DNA from: Lichenicola sp965198575
GTDB taxonomy: Bacteria > Pseudomonadota > Alphaproteobacteria > Acetobacterales > Acetobacteraceae
Assembly: GCF_965198575.1 (NCBI RefSeq)
Contig: NZ_OZ240671.1
Coordinates: 1,178,001-1,242,000, forward strand
DNA: 64,000 nucleotides
Reading direction: 5' to 3'
Shown here piece by piece: positions 54,814 through 63,630 of this stretch (positions are counted from its first letter, which is position 1; the number at the start of each line of letters is the position of its first letter). The notes under the pieces were generated by a model. That model ran no database searches. It was not told the DNA's origin and saw nothing but the letters and a program-made list of their open reading frames with translations. The position numbers and the translations under genes were made by a program.

Positions 54814-55397
54814 CCGGGACGAGCTGGTCCGGCGAGGTGTTCGAGCGGCTGTATGCCGGCAACCCCGACCCCTGGGGCTTCGAAACCAGCGACTACGAGC
54901 GCGCCAAATACGCCGAGACGCTGGCAGCTTTGGAGGGGCGGCATTTCCGGTCCGTGCTGGAGCTCGGCTGTTCGATCGGGGTGATGAGCCAGGCGCTGGC
55001 CGGGCGGTGCGATCGACTGCTCGGGATCGACATCGCCGAGGCAGCACTCGTGCTGGCGCGCGCGCGATGTGCCGGACTTGGGCATGTGCGGTTCGAGCGG
55101 GCTCAGCTGCCGGACGGGTTTCCGGAGATGCCGCCCGAGTCGTGCGACCTGATCCTGGTATCGGAGCTGCTGTATTTCCTGTCGCCGGAGGATATCGGGC
55201 GTCTGGCAGCGCGCGTGCTCCAGGCGGTGAGCGACGACGGCATGATCCTGGTGGTGAACTGGACCGGAGAGACCGACACGCCCTGCACCGGTGATCAGGC
55301 AGCCGGGTTGTTCGTGGCAGCCTGCGAGACGGCCGGATTTGTGGTCGGACTGGCATTGCGACGCGACACATACCGGCTGGAGCGGCTGAGCCGCTGA
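54810..55397 (+). CDS. NodS-like SAM-dependent methyltransferase
   Basis: A 195-residue class I methyltransferase. It opens with FERLYAGNPDPWGFETSDYE-R-x-K-Y, characteristic of the NodS group (the DPWxF-x-x-S-x-Y-E motif). The SAM-binding loop is E-L-G-C-S-I-G (51-57). NodS N-methylates the free amino group of Nod-factor chito-oligosaccharides after NodB deacetylation. Coupling to the PIG-L deacetylase (ATGA overlap) suits N-methylation of a deacetylated amino sugar. Confidence 0.9.
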   Translation: MTGTSWSGEVFERLYAGNPDPWGFETSDYERAKYAETLAALEGRHFRSVLELGCSIGVMSQALAGRCDRLLGIDIAEAALVLARARCAGLGHVRFERAQLPDGFPEMPPESCDLILVSELLYFLSPEDIGRLAARVLQAVSDDGMILVVNWTGETDTPCTGDQAAGLFVAACETAGFVVGLALRRDTYRLERLSR

Positions 55398-55399
55398 CC

Positions 55400-55430
55400 G
55401 CAGGTCGTTCATGATGCGTAAACGACCTGC
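55400..55430. promoter_or_regulatory. Inverted repeat between methyltransferase and MCP genes
   Basis: GCAGGTCGTT and AACGACCTGC are perfect ten-base arms around an 11-base loop. It fills the 49-base gap, starting two bases after the methyltransferase stop. It may be a terminator without a T-tract or a binding site controlling the MCP gene. Confidence 0.55.
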
Positions 55431-55446
55431 CGGGTAGATTGCGCAG

Positions 55447-56514
55447 GTGTTGAGAGATCCCAGGAACCAGACTGCCGAACCCGCCGCCGGTGATACCCCG
55501 GAGCGCGTTGTCGAGCTTGCCGGACGGGCGGCAACGATCGCCGCCGACAAGGCGCACGCGATCCAGCGCATCACCCAGCGGACCCGCATGCTGGCTTTGA
55601 ATGCGACCATCGAGGCCGCGCGGGCGGGCGAATCCGGGCGAGGCTTTGCAGTCGTGGCAGGCGAGGTGAAGGCGATCAGCGCCGAGATCGACGCGCTGGC
55701 GAGCGACATGGAGACCGAGCTGCGGACCGCGCTCGACGAGTTGCGCGCCGTAGGCGATCGCATGGTGAAGGATGTCCGCGGCCAGCATCTGGTGGATCTC
55801 TGCCTGAACGCCATCGAGATCATCGACCGCAATCTTTATGAGCGGACCTGCGACGTGCGCTGGTGGGCGACCGATGCCGCTGTCGTCGCGGCACTGGACC
55901 TGGCGCCGGCGCACCTGGCGGAGGCGGAGCGGCGCCTTGGCGTCATCCTGTCGGCCTACACCGTGTATCTCGATCTGTGGATCTGCACCGCGGATGGCCG
56001 CGTGGTCGCGAATGGTCGATCCGGTCGCTATCCCGCGGCGAAGGGGCTCGACGTATCGTCCGAGAGCTGGTTCCGGCAGGCCAGGGCGTCGATCTCCGGC
56101 GACGATTACGCGGTGGCAGAAGTGATGCCGTGTGCCGCGCTGGACAGGGCTCCGGTGGCGACGTACGCCGCTGCGATCCGTATTGACGGGCGGCCGGAAG
56201 GTCGGACGCTCGGTGTGCTGGCGGTACATTTCGACTGGCAGCCGCAGGCCCGGGCGGTGATCGATGGGGTTCGGCTGTCGCCGGATGAAGCGCGTCGTTC
56301 ACGCGTGCTGCTGGTCGATGGAGTGGGCCGGGTCCTGGTCGCGTCGGACGGGAGCGGCGAGTTTACCGAGCGCATCGTTCTGGATACCGGCGGTGCGCGG
56401 GGAGGCGCCAGGCACGATCCCGACGGAACCGTCACGGCGTTCCACCTGACGCCCGGCTACGAAACCTACCGGGGCCTCGGCTGGGCCGGCGTGATCATCC
56501 AGGCGTCGTCATGA
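55447..56514 (+). CDS. Soluble MCP-type sensor with C-terminal cache-like domain
   Basis: A 355-residue protein (GTG start; the adjoining TTG is an alternative). The chemoreceptor signalling tip is at residues about 49-67 (LALNATIEAARAGESGRGF), with flanking coiled coil from about 20 to 115. No membrane segment, HAMP or second methylation helix precedes it. The C-terminal 200 residues look like a cache/PAS-type sensor (YTVYLDLWICTADGRVVANGR). The inverted order, signalling part first, is unusual. It likely reports to CheA/CheW elsewhere, which is inference. Its 3' end overlaps the convergent glycosyltransferase gene. Confidence 0.82.
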   Translation: MLRDPRNQTAEPAAGDTPERVVELAGRAATIAADKAHAIQRITQRTRMLALNATIEAARAGESGRGFAVVAGEVKAISAEIDALASDMETELRTALDELRAVGDRMVKDVRGQHLVDLCLNAIEIIDRNLYERTCDVRWWATDAAVVAALDLAPAHLAEAERRLGVILSAYTVYLDLWICTADGRVVANGRSGRYPAAKGLDVSSESWFRQARASISGDDYAVAEVMPCAALDRAPVATYAAAIRIDGRPEGRTLGVLAVHFDWQPQARAVIDGVRLSPDEARRSRVLLVDGVGRVLVASDGSGEFTERIVLDTGGARGGARHDPDGTVTAFHLTPGYETYRGLGWAGVIIQASS

Positions 56515-57711
56515 CAGCACGACAGCATCGCGGCTGCTGACCCGCTGGCCGTTGGAGACGACGCGTCCAGGGGCGGCTGGCTGCAGGGCGGAATGGACAC
56601 CGTTTGGCCGGGCGAGCAGCAGCGACCCGATGATCGCCTCGGCCTCCGCACGATGACGGGCGATCGCGCCACGCGGAACCTGGCGTCGCACCAGGTTCGG
56701 GCTTTCAGCTTCGAGCCGGCTCCAGGCCGCGCCGAAGAACGGCTGATCGAGCCAACGGACGATCAGGTCGGGTGGCAGGCCGACCAGTCGTGCCAGCGTG
56801 GTGCAGGACGATACCGGCATCGTGTGGGAATGGCTCCCGGCCGTCGCCCGGTGCAGGTCGAACAACGTGCGCAGTCCGGCGCGCGCGGTGGCCCGGCGCA
56901 GGCAATCCGCGGGGAGCTCGAGATTGTCGTCCAGCATCTCGTCCTGGCAGATCATCCGGCGCGCCATCGTCTCGGCCATGCCGCCCGGAGCCCGTCCGGA
57001 TGTGCGCCCGGACACCACGACCTTCACCTCGGGTGCATGGCGGATCGGCACGTCGACCCGGCGCAGCGCTGCCAGGAAGCCGCGATCCTCGCCGGACGAC
57101 AAGGCCGGCACACCTCCGGCGCGAGCCCACGCATCGACGGTGACCGCTATGCTGGCGCCGGAATGCTCCGTGTGACGCGGCCAAGGATCGTGCGGGTCCG
57201 GATCGACAAGGTCGTGGATCCGGTCGAGCTGGGTTGCATAGGCGACCTCCTCGGCATCGTCGTCATGCAGATGCGACGGGATGGCCATCGCCTCGACCGG
57301 ATCGATCAGAGCCCGGCCGCACACCACGTCGGCGCCGGCTGCCAGGGCGGCGAGGTTCGTTGCCAGCCAGTCCGGATCGACACGGCCATCGGCGTCGGTG
57401 GTGAACAGGATCCCGTCGGCGCCGGCGATCTCGGCGGCCAGTCGCATCGCCTCGCGGCGGGCATTACCCGCATGCGCCTCGGACTGCGGATAGTGACGCT
57501 CGGCGCAGGTCAGTCCGAACGAGAGCCGGGGCGCAAGCGATCGTGCGAGGTCGGCAGTCGCGTCCGTGCAGTTATTGAGCAGCAGGACCACGTGATCCAG
57601 GCGTGGCCCGCGCTGAGCGTCGAGCGCTATGAGGCAGTCGGCGATCCTGTCCTCCTCGTCGCGGACTGGGATTGCTGCAACCCGCTTCGACGCGACTACC
57701 TGATCCCGCAC
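56509..57711 (-). CDS. GT2-family glycosyltransferase
   Basis: A 400-residue glycosyltransferase. It starts like GT-A enzymes with VAAIPVRDEEDRIADCLIAL. A D-x-D-like motif is D106-A-D108. The stretch GNARREAM and later ALSSGEDRGF support a GT2 family. It has no membrane span. The C-terminal 120 residues are unlike common GT2 proteins. The gene runs opposite to the rest of the cluster, with its stop overlapping the MCP stop by six bases. The sugar and acceptor are unknown. Confidence 0.85.
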   Translation of the reverse strand: MRDQVVASKRVAAIPVRDEEDRIADCLIALDAQRGPRLDHVVLLLNNCTDATADLARSLAPRLSFGLTCAERHYPQSEAHAGNARREAMRLAAEIAGADGILFTTDADGRVDPDWLATNLAALAAGADVVCGRALIDPVEAMAIPSHLHDDDAEEVAYATQLDRIHDLVDPDPHDPWPRHTEHSGASIAVTVDAWARAGGVPALSSGEDRGFLAALRRVDVPIRHAPEVKVVVSGRTSGRAPGGMAETMARRMICQDEMLDDNLELPADCLRRATARAGLRTLFDLHRATAGSHSHTMPVSSCTTLARLVGLPPDLIVRWLDQPFFGAAWSRLEAESPNLVRRQVPRGAIARHRAEAEAIIGSLLLARPNGVHSALQPAAPGRVVSNGQRVSSRDAVVLS

Positions 57712-57807
57712 GTGCGAGCCCTCCCCCCGGAGATGCGAGCATGCACAAGCGGGGGTCGGGCCCCGGGTTGCATCGGGGCACGCTGACGTTTCCTTGTCCG
57801 CATGCTA

Positions 57808-57822
57808 GGGCATCGCATGCCC
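57808..57822. promoter_or_regulatory. 15-bp dyad upstream of argG
   Basis: GGGCAT-CGC-ATGCCC is a perfect six-base inverted repeat around three bases, about 50 bases before the argG start codon. It could be an operator or an mRNA leader hairpin. Confidence 0.4.
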
Positions 57823-57872
57823 CAGGATTGCAGGCCGGAGTGGCCTCGTCAGACCAGCGTTGGAGAACGAGC

Positions 57873-59102
57873 ATGGCCATCAAGGACGTCAAGAAGGTCG
57901 TGCTGGCCTATTCGGGTGGCCTCGATACCAGCGTCATCCTGCGCTGGCTGCAGCAGACTTACGGCTGCGAGGTGGTGACGTTCACCGCCGACCTCGGCCA
58001 GGGCGAGGAGCTCGAGCCGGCGCGTCGCAAGGCCGAGATGTTCGGCGTGAAGGAGATCTTCGTCGAGGACATGCGCGACACGTTCGTGCGCGACTTCGTG
58101 TTCCCGATGTTCCGCGCCAACACGCTGTACGAGGGGCAGTACCTGCTCGGCACCTCGATCGCCCGGCCGCTGATCGCGCAGCGGCAGATCGAGATCGCCG
58201 AGATGGTCGGCGCCGACGCGGTGGCGCACGGGGCGACCGGCAAGGGCAACGACCAGGTCCGGTTCGAGCTCAGCTATTACGCGCTGAAGCCGGACGTGAA
58301 GGTGATCGCGCCCTGGCGGGAGTGGGACCTGATCAGCCGCACCAAGCTGCTGGCGTTTGCCGAGGAGCACCAGATCCCGATCAGCCGCGACAAGCGGGGC
58401 GAGGCGCCGTTCTCGGTCGACGCGAACCTGCTGCACTCCTCATCGGAGGGAAAGATCCTCGAGGACCCTGCGGTGGCGCCGGACGAGAGCGTCTATCAGC
58501 GCACGATCAGCCCGGAGGCGGCACCGGATGTGGCCACCGAAATCAGCATCGACTTCGCACATGGCGATGCGGTGGCGGTGAATGGCGAGACGCTCGGGCC
58601 GGCAGCGCTGCTGACGAAGCTGAACGAGCTCGGGCGCGCGAACGGCATCGGGCGGCTGGACCTGGTGGAGAACCGGTTCGTGGGGATGAAGTCGCGCGGC
58701 GTGTACGAGACGCCGGGCGGCACGATCCTGCTGGCGGCGCATCGCAACATGGAAACCATCACGCTGGACCGGGAGGCGGGCCACCTCAAGGACAGCCTGA
58801 TGCCGCGTTACGCGTCGCTGATCTATAACGGCTTCTGGTTCAGCCCGGAGCGGCGGATGCTGCAGGCGCTGATCGACGCCAGCCAGGCGAGCGTGACCGG
58901 GCGGGTGCGGCTGAAGCTCTACAAGGGCAACGTGATCGTCACCGGGCGGGAGAGCCCGAACAGCCTGTACGATACGCGGGTGGTGACCTTCGAGGACGAC
59001 CAGGGCGCCTATGACCAGGTCGACGCGCAGGGCTTCATCAAGCTGAACGCGCTGCGGCTCCGGCTGGGTGCGGCGGTGGGGCGCAAGGGCGGCGCGCTGT
59101 AG
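57873..59102 (+). CDS. argG: Argininosuccinate synthase
   Basis: A 409-residue enzyme of normal length. The ATG at 57873 has GGAG seven bases upstream. The ATP pyrophosphatase loop is A-Y-S-G-G-L-D-T-S (12-20). The stretches HGATGKGNDQVRFE, DRDKRGEAPFSVDANLLH-type segment and SPERRMLQALID are conserved. It condenses citrulline and aspartate in arginine synthesis. It converges on the thymidine kinase gene one base downstream. Confidence 0.97.
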   Translation: MAIKDVKKVVLAYSGGLDTSVILRWLQQTYGCEVVTFTADLGQGEELEPARRKAEMFGVKEIFVEDMRDTFVRDFVFPMFRANTLYEGQYLLGTSIARPLIAQRQIEIAEMVGADAVAHGATGKGNDQVRFELSYYALKPDVKVIAPWREWDLISRTKLLAFAEEHQIPISRDKRGEAPFSVDANLLHSSSEGKILEDPAVAPDESVYQRTISPEAAPDVATEISIDFAHGDAVAVNGETLGPAALLTKLNELGRANGIGRLDLVENRFVGMKSRGVYETPGGTILLAAHRNMETITLDREAGHLKDSLMPRYASLIYNGFWFSPERRMLQALIDASQASVTGRVRLKLYKGNVIVTGRESPNSLYDTRVVTFEDDQGAYDQVDAQGFIKLNALRLRLGAAVGRKGGAL

Positions 59103-59103
59103 T

Positions 59104-59655
59104 TCAGAACGGCGGGGTCCAGTGGCGATCGCACCGGGCCTCGTAGAGATCGTCGTCGCCGAGTTCGAGCAGGTGGCCGGTGTCGTTCTTTTTTGCGGTC
59201 CAGGGTGCCGGGGCGTCGCAGACATGGCAGCGGGCCAGGAGCTTCAGGTGCCGGTCGGCGCTGGCGGATAGCCGGACGATCGTGTCGAACGGGCGGCGCA
59301 GATAGTCGGTGTCGAGGCCGCCGATGGTGACGCATGCGCCCCCGGATACGGCACCCTCGATGTCGGTGACGATGTCGCCGGCGTAGTGCGGGGCGACCAT
59401 GAACTGAACCTCGTCGATCACCAGCACCGGATGCGCGCGCGCCGCCGCGTCCGGCCAAGCGGACACGGCAAGTGCGTGGGCCTGGGTCAGGTCGCGGCTG
59501 GCGATCAGCGCGGCGCCGTCGCGAGTGTCGAAGGCGGGCTTCATCACCAGCGCGGAAGACCCGTGCGCCGCCGCCCGGGCGATCAGCGCCGCCGACTTGC
59601 CCGCGAACATCGGGCCGGTGATCAGTTCGAGCCGGCCTCGTGTGCCGCGTCGCAT
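59104..59655 (-). CDS. tdk: Thymidine kinase
   Basis: A 183-residue type II thymidine kinase. P-loop G-P-M-F-A-G-K-S at 14-21 and catalytic Glu82 in D-E-V-Q-F. The zinc-binding cysteines are C-H-V-C and a C-terminal C-D-R-H. GGAG lies five bases before the ATG. The start is about 55 bases from the divergent trpS start. It salvages thymidine. Confidence 0.94.
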   Translation of the reverse strand: MRRGTRGRLELITGPMFAGKSAALIARAAAHGSSALVMKPAFDTRDGAALIASRDLTQAHALAVSAWPDAAARAHPVLVIDEVQFMVAPHYAGDIVTDIEGAVSGGACVTIGGLDTDYLRRPFDTIVRLSASADRHLKLLARCHVCDAPAPWTAKKNDTGHLLELGDDDLYEARCDRHWTPPF

Positions 59656-59710
59656 CCGCACTCCCGTTCCGCACCTTGACCAGCCTGACGCCCCGCCGGA
59701 CAAGTCCCGC

Positions 59711-60706
59711 ATGCAACGCATCTTCTCAGGCATCCAGCCGTCCGGCGTGCCGACGATCGGCAATTATCTCGGCGCCATCCGCAACTGGGTGGCGCTGCAG
59801 CAGGGGCACGAGTGCCTGTACTGCCTGGTCGACCTGCATGCGATCACCACCTGGCAGGATCCGGCCGCCTTGCGCGAGCAGACCCGGATCCAGGCGGCGA
59901 TCCTGCTGGCGGCCGGCATCGATGCGGACACGCACATCCTGTTCAACCAGTCGGCAGTGAGCGCCCATGCGCGGCTCGCCTGGATCTTCAACTGCGTCGC
60001 CCGCATCGGCTGGCTGAACCGCATGACGCAGTTCAAGGACAAGGCCGGCAAGGATCGCGAGGCGGTGTCGGCCGGGCTGTACGTGTATCCGAACCTGATG
60101 GCGGCCGACATCCTGGCCTATCACGCGACGCGGGTGCCGGTCGGCGACGACCAGCGCCAGCACCTCGAGCTCGCCAACGACATCGCGCAGAAATTCAATC
60201 ATGATTACGGGGTGGAGTTCTTCCCCGCGGTCGAGGCGCTGGTGCCACCGGAGGCGGCGCGGGTGATGAGCCTGCGCGACGGCAACAAGAAGATGTCCAA
60301 GTCGGACGCGTCGGACCAGAGCCGCATCAACCTGACCGACGACGCCGAAACCATCGCGCTGAAGATCCGCCGGGCAAAAACCGATCCGGAGCCCCTGCCC
60401 TCCGAGGCCGCCGGGCTCGCCGATCGTCCGGAGGCGCGCAACCTGGTGACGATGATGGCAGCACTTTCAGGGACCGGCATCGAGGCGGTGCTGGCAGAGC
60501 ATGGCGGACAGGGCTTCGGGCCGTTCAAGCAGGCGCTGGCCGAGCGGGTGGTGGCGACGGTCGAGCCGATCGCCGGGGAGGCCAACCGACTGCTGGCGGA
60601 TCCCGCGCACCTGGATGCGGTGCTGCGACGGGGTGCGTCGCGGGCCGGGGCCATCGCCGAGCCGATCGTGCGCGAGGCCGAGCGGATCGTCGGCTTCCTG
60701 ACCTGA
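59711..60706 (+). CDS. trpS: Tryptophanyl-tRNA synthetase
   Basis: A 331-residue class I synthetase. The start is M-Q-R-I-F-S-G-I-Q-P-S-G, followed by T-I-G-N-Y-L-G (HIGH-like) and K-M-S-K-S. Length and motifs are standard. It charges tRNA-Trp. The yjbQ-like gene follows after ten bases in the same direction. Confidence 0.97.
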   Translation: MQRIFSGIQPSGVPTIGNYLGAIRNWVALQQGHECLYCLVDLHAITTWQDPAALREQTRIQAAILLAAGIDADTHILFNQSAVSAHARLAWIFNCVARIGWLNRMTQFKDKAGKDREAVSAGLYVYPNLMAADILAYHATRVPVGDDQRQHLELANDIAQKFNHDYGVEFFPAVEALVPPEAARVMSLRDGNKKMSKSDASDQSRINLTDDAETIALKIRRAKTDPEPLPSEAAGLADRPEARNLVTMMAALSGTGIEAVLAEHGGQGFGPFKQALAERVVATVEPIAGEANRLLADPAHLDAVLRRGASRAGAIAEPIVREAERIVGFLT

Positions 60707-60716
60707 GGGCGCGGTC

Positions 60717-61139
60717 ATGCGACAGGCGTTGCACGAGCTGAGCATCGAGACGCGCGGCAAGGGGCTGGTGGATTTCACCCGGCCGGTGCTGGCGTGGGTC
60801 GCCGATCAGGGCATCACGACCGGGCTGCTGACGCTGTGGTGCACGCACACGTCTGCGTCATTGACGGTGCAGGAGAATGCCTCGCCCGAGGTGCTGACCG
60901 ACATAGCACGCTATTTCGACACCATCGCCCCCGAGGCGCCCGGCCGCTACGTGCATGACGACGAAGGCCCGGACGACATGCCGGCACATCTGCGCACCAT
61001 GCTGACCAACACCCAGCTGACAATCCCGGTGGCAAGCGGCCGGCCGGTGCTGGGGACGTGGCAGGGGCTGTACCTGTTCGAGCATCGGCGGCGGCCGCAT
61101 CGTCGTCAGGTCGTGCTGCATCTGCTCGGCGAGGCTTGA
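60717..61139 (+). CDS. YjbQ/UPF0047 family protein
   Basis: A 140-residue protein with the UPF0047 signature: LWCTHTSASLTVQENASPEV, H-D-D-E-G-P-D-D-M-P-A-H and G-T-W-Q-G-L-Y-L-F-E-H-R. E. coli YjbQ has weak thiamine-phosphate synthase activity, which is the basis of the usual name. The three histidines probably bind metal. It is in an operon with trpS. Confidence 0.93.
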   Translation: MRQALHELSIETRGKGLVDFTRPVLAWVADQGITTGLLTLWCTHTSASLTVQENASPEVLTDIARYFDTIAPEAPGRYVHDDEGPDDMPAHLRTMLTNTQLTIPVASGRPVLGTWQGLYLFEHRRRPHRRQVVLHLLGEA

Positions 61140-61205
61140 TCGAACGCTGCCTCTGCCCAGATCAGCTGCCTGCCGGGCGGTGTCCTGACCCGGGCTGCAG
61201 GAGCG

Positions 61206-61670
61206 GTGCCGGTGTTGCGGTGGTGTGTCGGTCTCGTTCTGGTGTTGCTGGCTGGGTGTGCCGATCCGACCGGCCCGGTGGTCGGCGACTGGCGCGGATA
61301 CCAGCCGGCGATCAGCAGCTTCGACGATCTCTCCACCGAACTGATCCTGGATGGCTTGCCCGGCGCGCAGTCAGGCACCTACCACCTGATCACGCGGGCG
61401 GAGGAGCCCGGCTTGGTCGATGATCCACGCTGGAACGTGCGCTGGACCGACCAGTGGCAGCGGCGCGTCGTGCACGGCGCGGACGGCGTCAGCTACGTCA
61501 CGATCCATCTGCACCGGGCCCCCGACGCGCAGGTGCCCGACTACCTCATGACAGCAAACAACCTGCTGGTTCCGCTGGACAACCTGGCCCATCCGGATCT
61601 CTCGCCGAACGCCATCCGGATTGCGCTGGTGCCGTTGCCGCGCAACTCCTGGGGTTATGGACGCCCCTAG
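61206..61670 (+). CDS. Putative lipoprotein
   Basis: A 154-residue product with a hydrophobic start and lipobox (L-L-A-G-C). AGGAG is close to the GTG at 61206; a GTG at 61212 has better spacing (GGAG, eight bases). The mature part (VGDWRGYQPAISSFDDLSTELILDG) resembles envelope lipoproteins with a small beta domain, as in copper- or stress-linked proteins, but I do not recognise it. It ends next to the end of fghA (convergent, overlap of four bases). Confidence 0.65.
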   Translation: MPVLRWCVGLVLVLLAGCADPTGPVVGDWRGYQPAISSFDDLSTELILDGLPGAQSGTYHLITRAEEPGLVDDPRWNVRWTDQWQRRVVHGADGVSYVTIHLHRAPDAQVPDYLMTANNLLVPLDNLAHPDLSPNAIRIALVPLPRNSWGYGRP

Positions 61671-62515
61671 GGCGCGTGCAGGATGCGGGCGTGGTGCTCG
61701 ACGTGGTTGTCGATGACGCTCTGGATGAACCAGTAGGAGTGATCGTAACCCGGGTGCCTCTGCAGCTGTAGTGGCTGACCGCCAGCGATCGCCGCCTGCT
61801 CGAAGCTATCCGGACGGAGCTGCTGCTCCAGGTACTGGTCATCGCTGCCCTGGTCGATCAGGATCGTCGTCGGGTGGCGGTGGCCGGCGCGCAGGAGCAG
61901 GGTGGCGTCATAGGCGGCCCAGGCGGCGGGGTCGTTGCCGAGGTAGCGTGGGAACGCCTTCTGGCCCCATGGCACATCGGCTGGATGGCAGATCGGCGCC
62001 AGTGCCGATACCGACTGCCAGTTGGCAGGGTTCCGGAGCGCAAGCGTAAGTGCTCCGTGGCCGCCCATCGAGTGGCCGATGACACCGCGACGCCCCGCGC
62101 TGACCGGAAACTCGGCCTCGACCAGTGCCGGCAACTCGTCGTTGACGTAGCTGCCCATGCGGTAATTCCGGCTCCACGGCGGCTGAGTCGCGTCGAGATA
62201 GAAACCGGCGCCGGTGCCGAAATCCCAGTCGTCGTCCTCGCCGGGGATGTCGGCGCCGCGCGGGCTGGTGTCCGGGAACACCATGACCAGGCGATGCTGC
62301 GCCGCTGCGCGGAGGGCGCCGGATTTGGTGGCGAAGGTCTCCTCGGTCGAGGTCAGGCCGCCCAAGGCATACAGCGCCGGCCCCGGTGCCGCGGCATCCA
62401 CGCCGTCCGGCACGAACACGCCGAAGCGTGCCTCAAGGCCGCCGAGCGCCTCCGATCGGTGGGTGTAGAAGCCGATCGTGCCGCCGACGGTCCGGTGGGT
62501 GGAGCGAGTTTCCAT
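61667..62515 (-). CDS. fghA: S-formylglutathione hydrolase
   Basis: A 282-residue serine esterase. The nucleophile is Ser149 in G-H-S-M-G-G. The family signature YALGGLTSTEETFATKSG is split across residues 49-66. Catalytic His and Asp lie near HPGYDHSYWF and GSDDQYL. It completes glutathione-dependent formaldehyde oxidation by releasing formate. The start overlaps the frmA stop (TGATG), so the two are coupled. Confidence 0.95.
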   Translation of the reverse strand: METRSTHRTVGGTIGFYTHRSEALGGLEARFGVFVPDGVDAAAPGPALYALGGLTSTEETFATKSGALRAAAQHRLVMVFPDTSPRGADIPGEDDDWDFGTGAGFYLDATQPPWSRNYRMGSYVNDELPALVEAEFPVSAGRRGVIGHSMGGHGALTLALRNPANWQSVSALAPICHPADVPWGQKAFPRYLGNDPAAWAAYDATLLLRAGHRHPTTILIDQGSDDQYLEQQLRPDSFEQAAIAGGQPLQLQRHPGYDHSYWFIQSVIDNHVEHHARILHAP

Positions 62516-63630
62516 CAGTACATCACCACGCTGCGGATGCTCTCGCCGCGGGTCATGAGGTCGAAGCCCTCGTTGATCTGCTCGAGCGGCAGGTGGTGGG
62601 TGATCAGCGGGTCGATGCTGATCCGGCCCTCCATGTACCAGTCGACGATCTTCGGCACGTCGGTGCGGCCGCGGGCGCCGCCGAACGCCGAGCCGATCCA
62701 GCGGCGGCCGGTCACCAGTTGGAACGGGCGGGTGGAGATCTCCTGGCCGGATGCCGCGACGCCGATGATGGTGGAAACGCCCCAGCCACGATGGCTGCAC
62801 TCCAGCGCCTGGCGCATCAGGGTCGGGTTGCCGACGCACTCGAACGAGTAGTCCGCACCGCCGCCGGTCAGCTCGACCAGGTGGCCGACCACGTCACCGC
62901 CCGGTCCGAGGTCCTTCGGGTTGACGAAATCGGTCATGCCGAACTGGCGCGCCATCGCCTCGCGGCCGGGGTTGATGTCGACGCCGATGATCTGGCCGGC
63001 GCCGACCATGCGGGCACCCTGGATCACGTTGAGGCCGATGCCGCCAAGGCCGAACACGACGACCGAGGCACCGACCTCGACCTTGGCGGTGAAGATCACG
63101 GCACCGATGCCGGTGGTCACGCCGCAGCCGATATAGCAGATCTTGTCGAACGGCGCGTCGCTGCGGACCTTCGCCAGGGCGATCTCGGGCAGCACGGTGT
63201 AGTTCGCGAAGGTCGAGCAGCCCATGTAGTGCAGGATCGGCTGGCCTTTGAACGAGAAGCGCGAGGTGCCGTCCGGCATCAGGCCGCGACCCTGGGTGCC
63301 ACGGATCTGCGTGCACAGGTTGGTCTTGCGGCTGAGGCAGCTTTTGCAATTCCGGCATTCGGGCGTGTAGAGCGGGATCACGTGGTCGCCGGGCTTCAGG
63401 GTGGTGACGCCCTCCCCGACCTCGACCACCACGCCCGCACCCTCATGGCCGAGGATGGCCGGGAACAGGCCCTCCGGATCGGCGCCGGACAGGGTGTATT
63501 TGTCGGTGTGGCACAGGCCGGTCGCCTTGATCTCGACCAGAACCTCGCCGGCGCGTGGGCCCTCGAGCTGCACCGTCTCGATCTCGAGTGGCTTGCCGGC
63601 CTCGAACGCCACCGCCGCACGTACGTCCAT
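62515..63630 (-). CDS. frmA: S-(hydroxymethyl)glutathione dehydrogenase, class III alcohol dehydrogenase
   Basis: A 371-residue zinc alcohol dehydrogenase. Catalytic zinc ligands are Cys40 (TGLCHTD) and H-E (GHEGAG); structural zinc ligands are Cys92, 95, 98 and 106. The nucleotide-binding motif is V-F-G-L-G-G-I-G-L. It oxidises the adduct of formaldehyde and glutathione, and the product goes to FghA. It is the first gene of the pair, so the promoter should lie in the gap to lepB (86 bases). Confidence 0.97.
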   Translation of the reverse strand: MDVRAAVAFEAGKPLEIETVQLEGPRAGEVLVEIKATGLCHTDKYTLSGADPEGLFPAILGHEGAGVVVEVGEGVTTLKPGDHVIPLYTPECRNCKSCLSRKTNLCTQIRGTQGRGLMPDGTSRFSFKGQPILHYMGCSTFANYTVLPEIALAKVRSDAPFDKICYIGCGVTTGIGAVIFTAKVEVGASVVVFGLGGIGLNVIQGARMVGAGQIIGVDINPGREAMARQFGMTDFVNPKDLGPGGDVVGHLVELTGGGADYSFECVGNPTLMRQALECSHRGWGVSTIIGVAASGQEISTRPFQLVTGRRWIGSAFGGARGRTDVPKIVDWYMEGRISIDPLITHHLPLEQINEGFDLMTRGESIRSVVMY

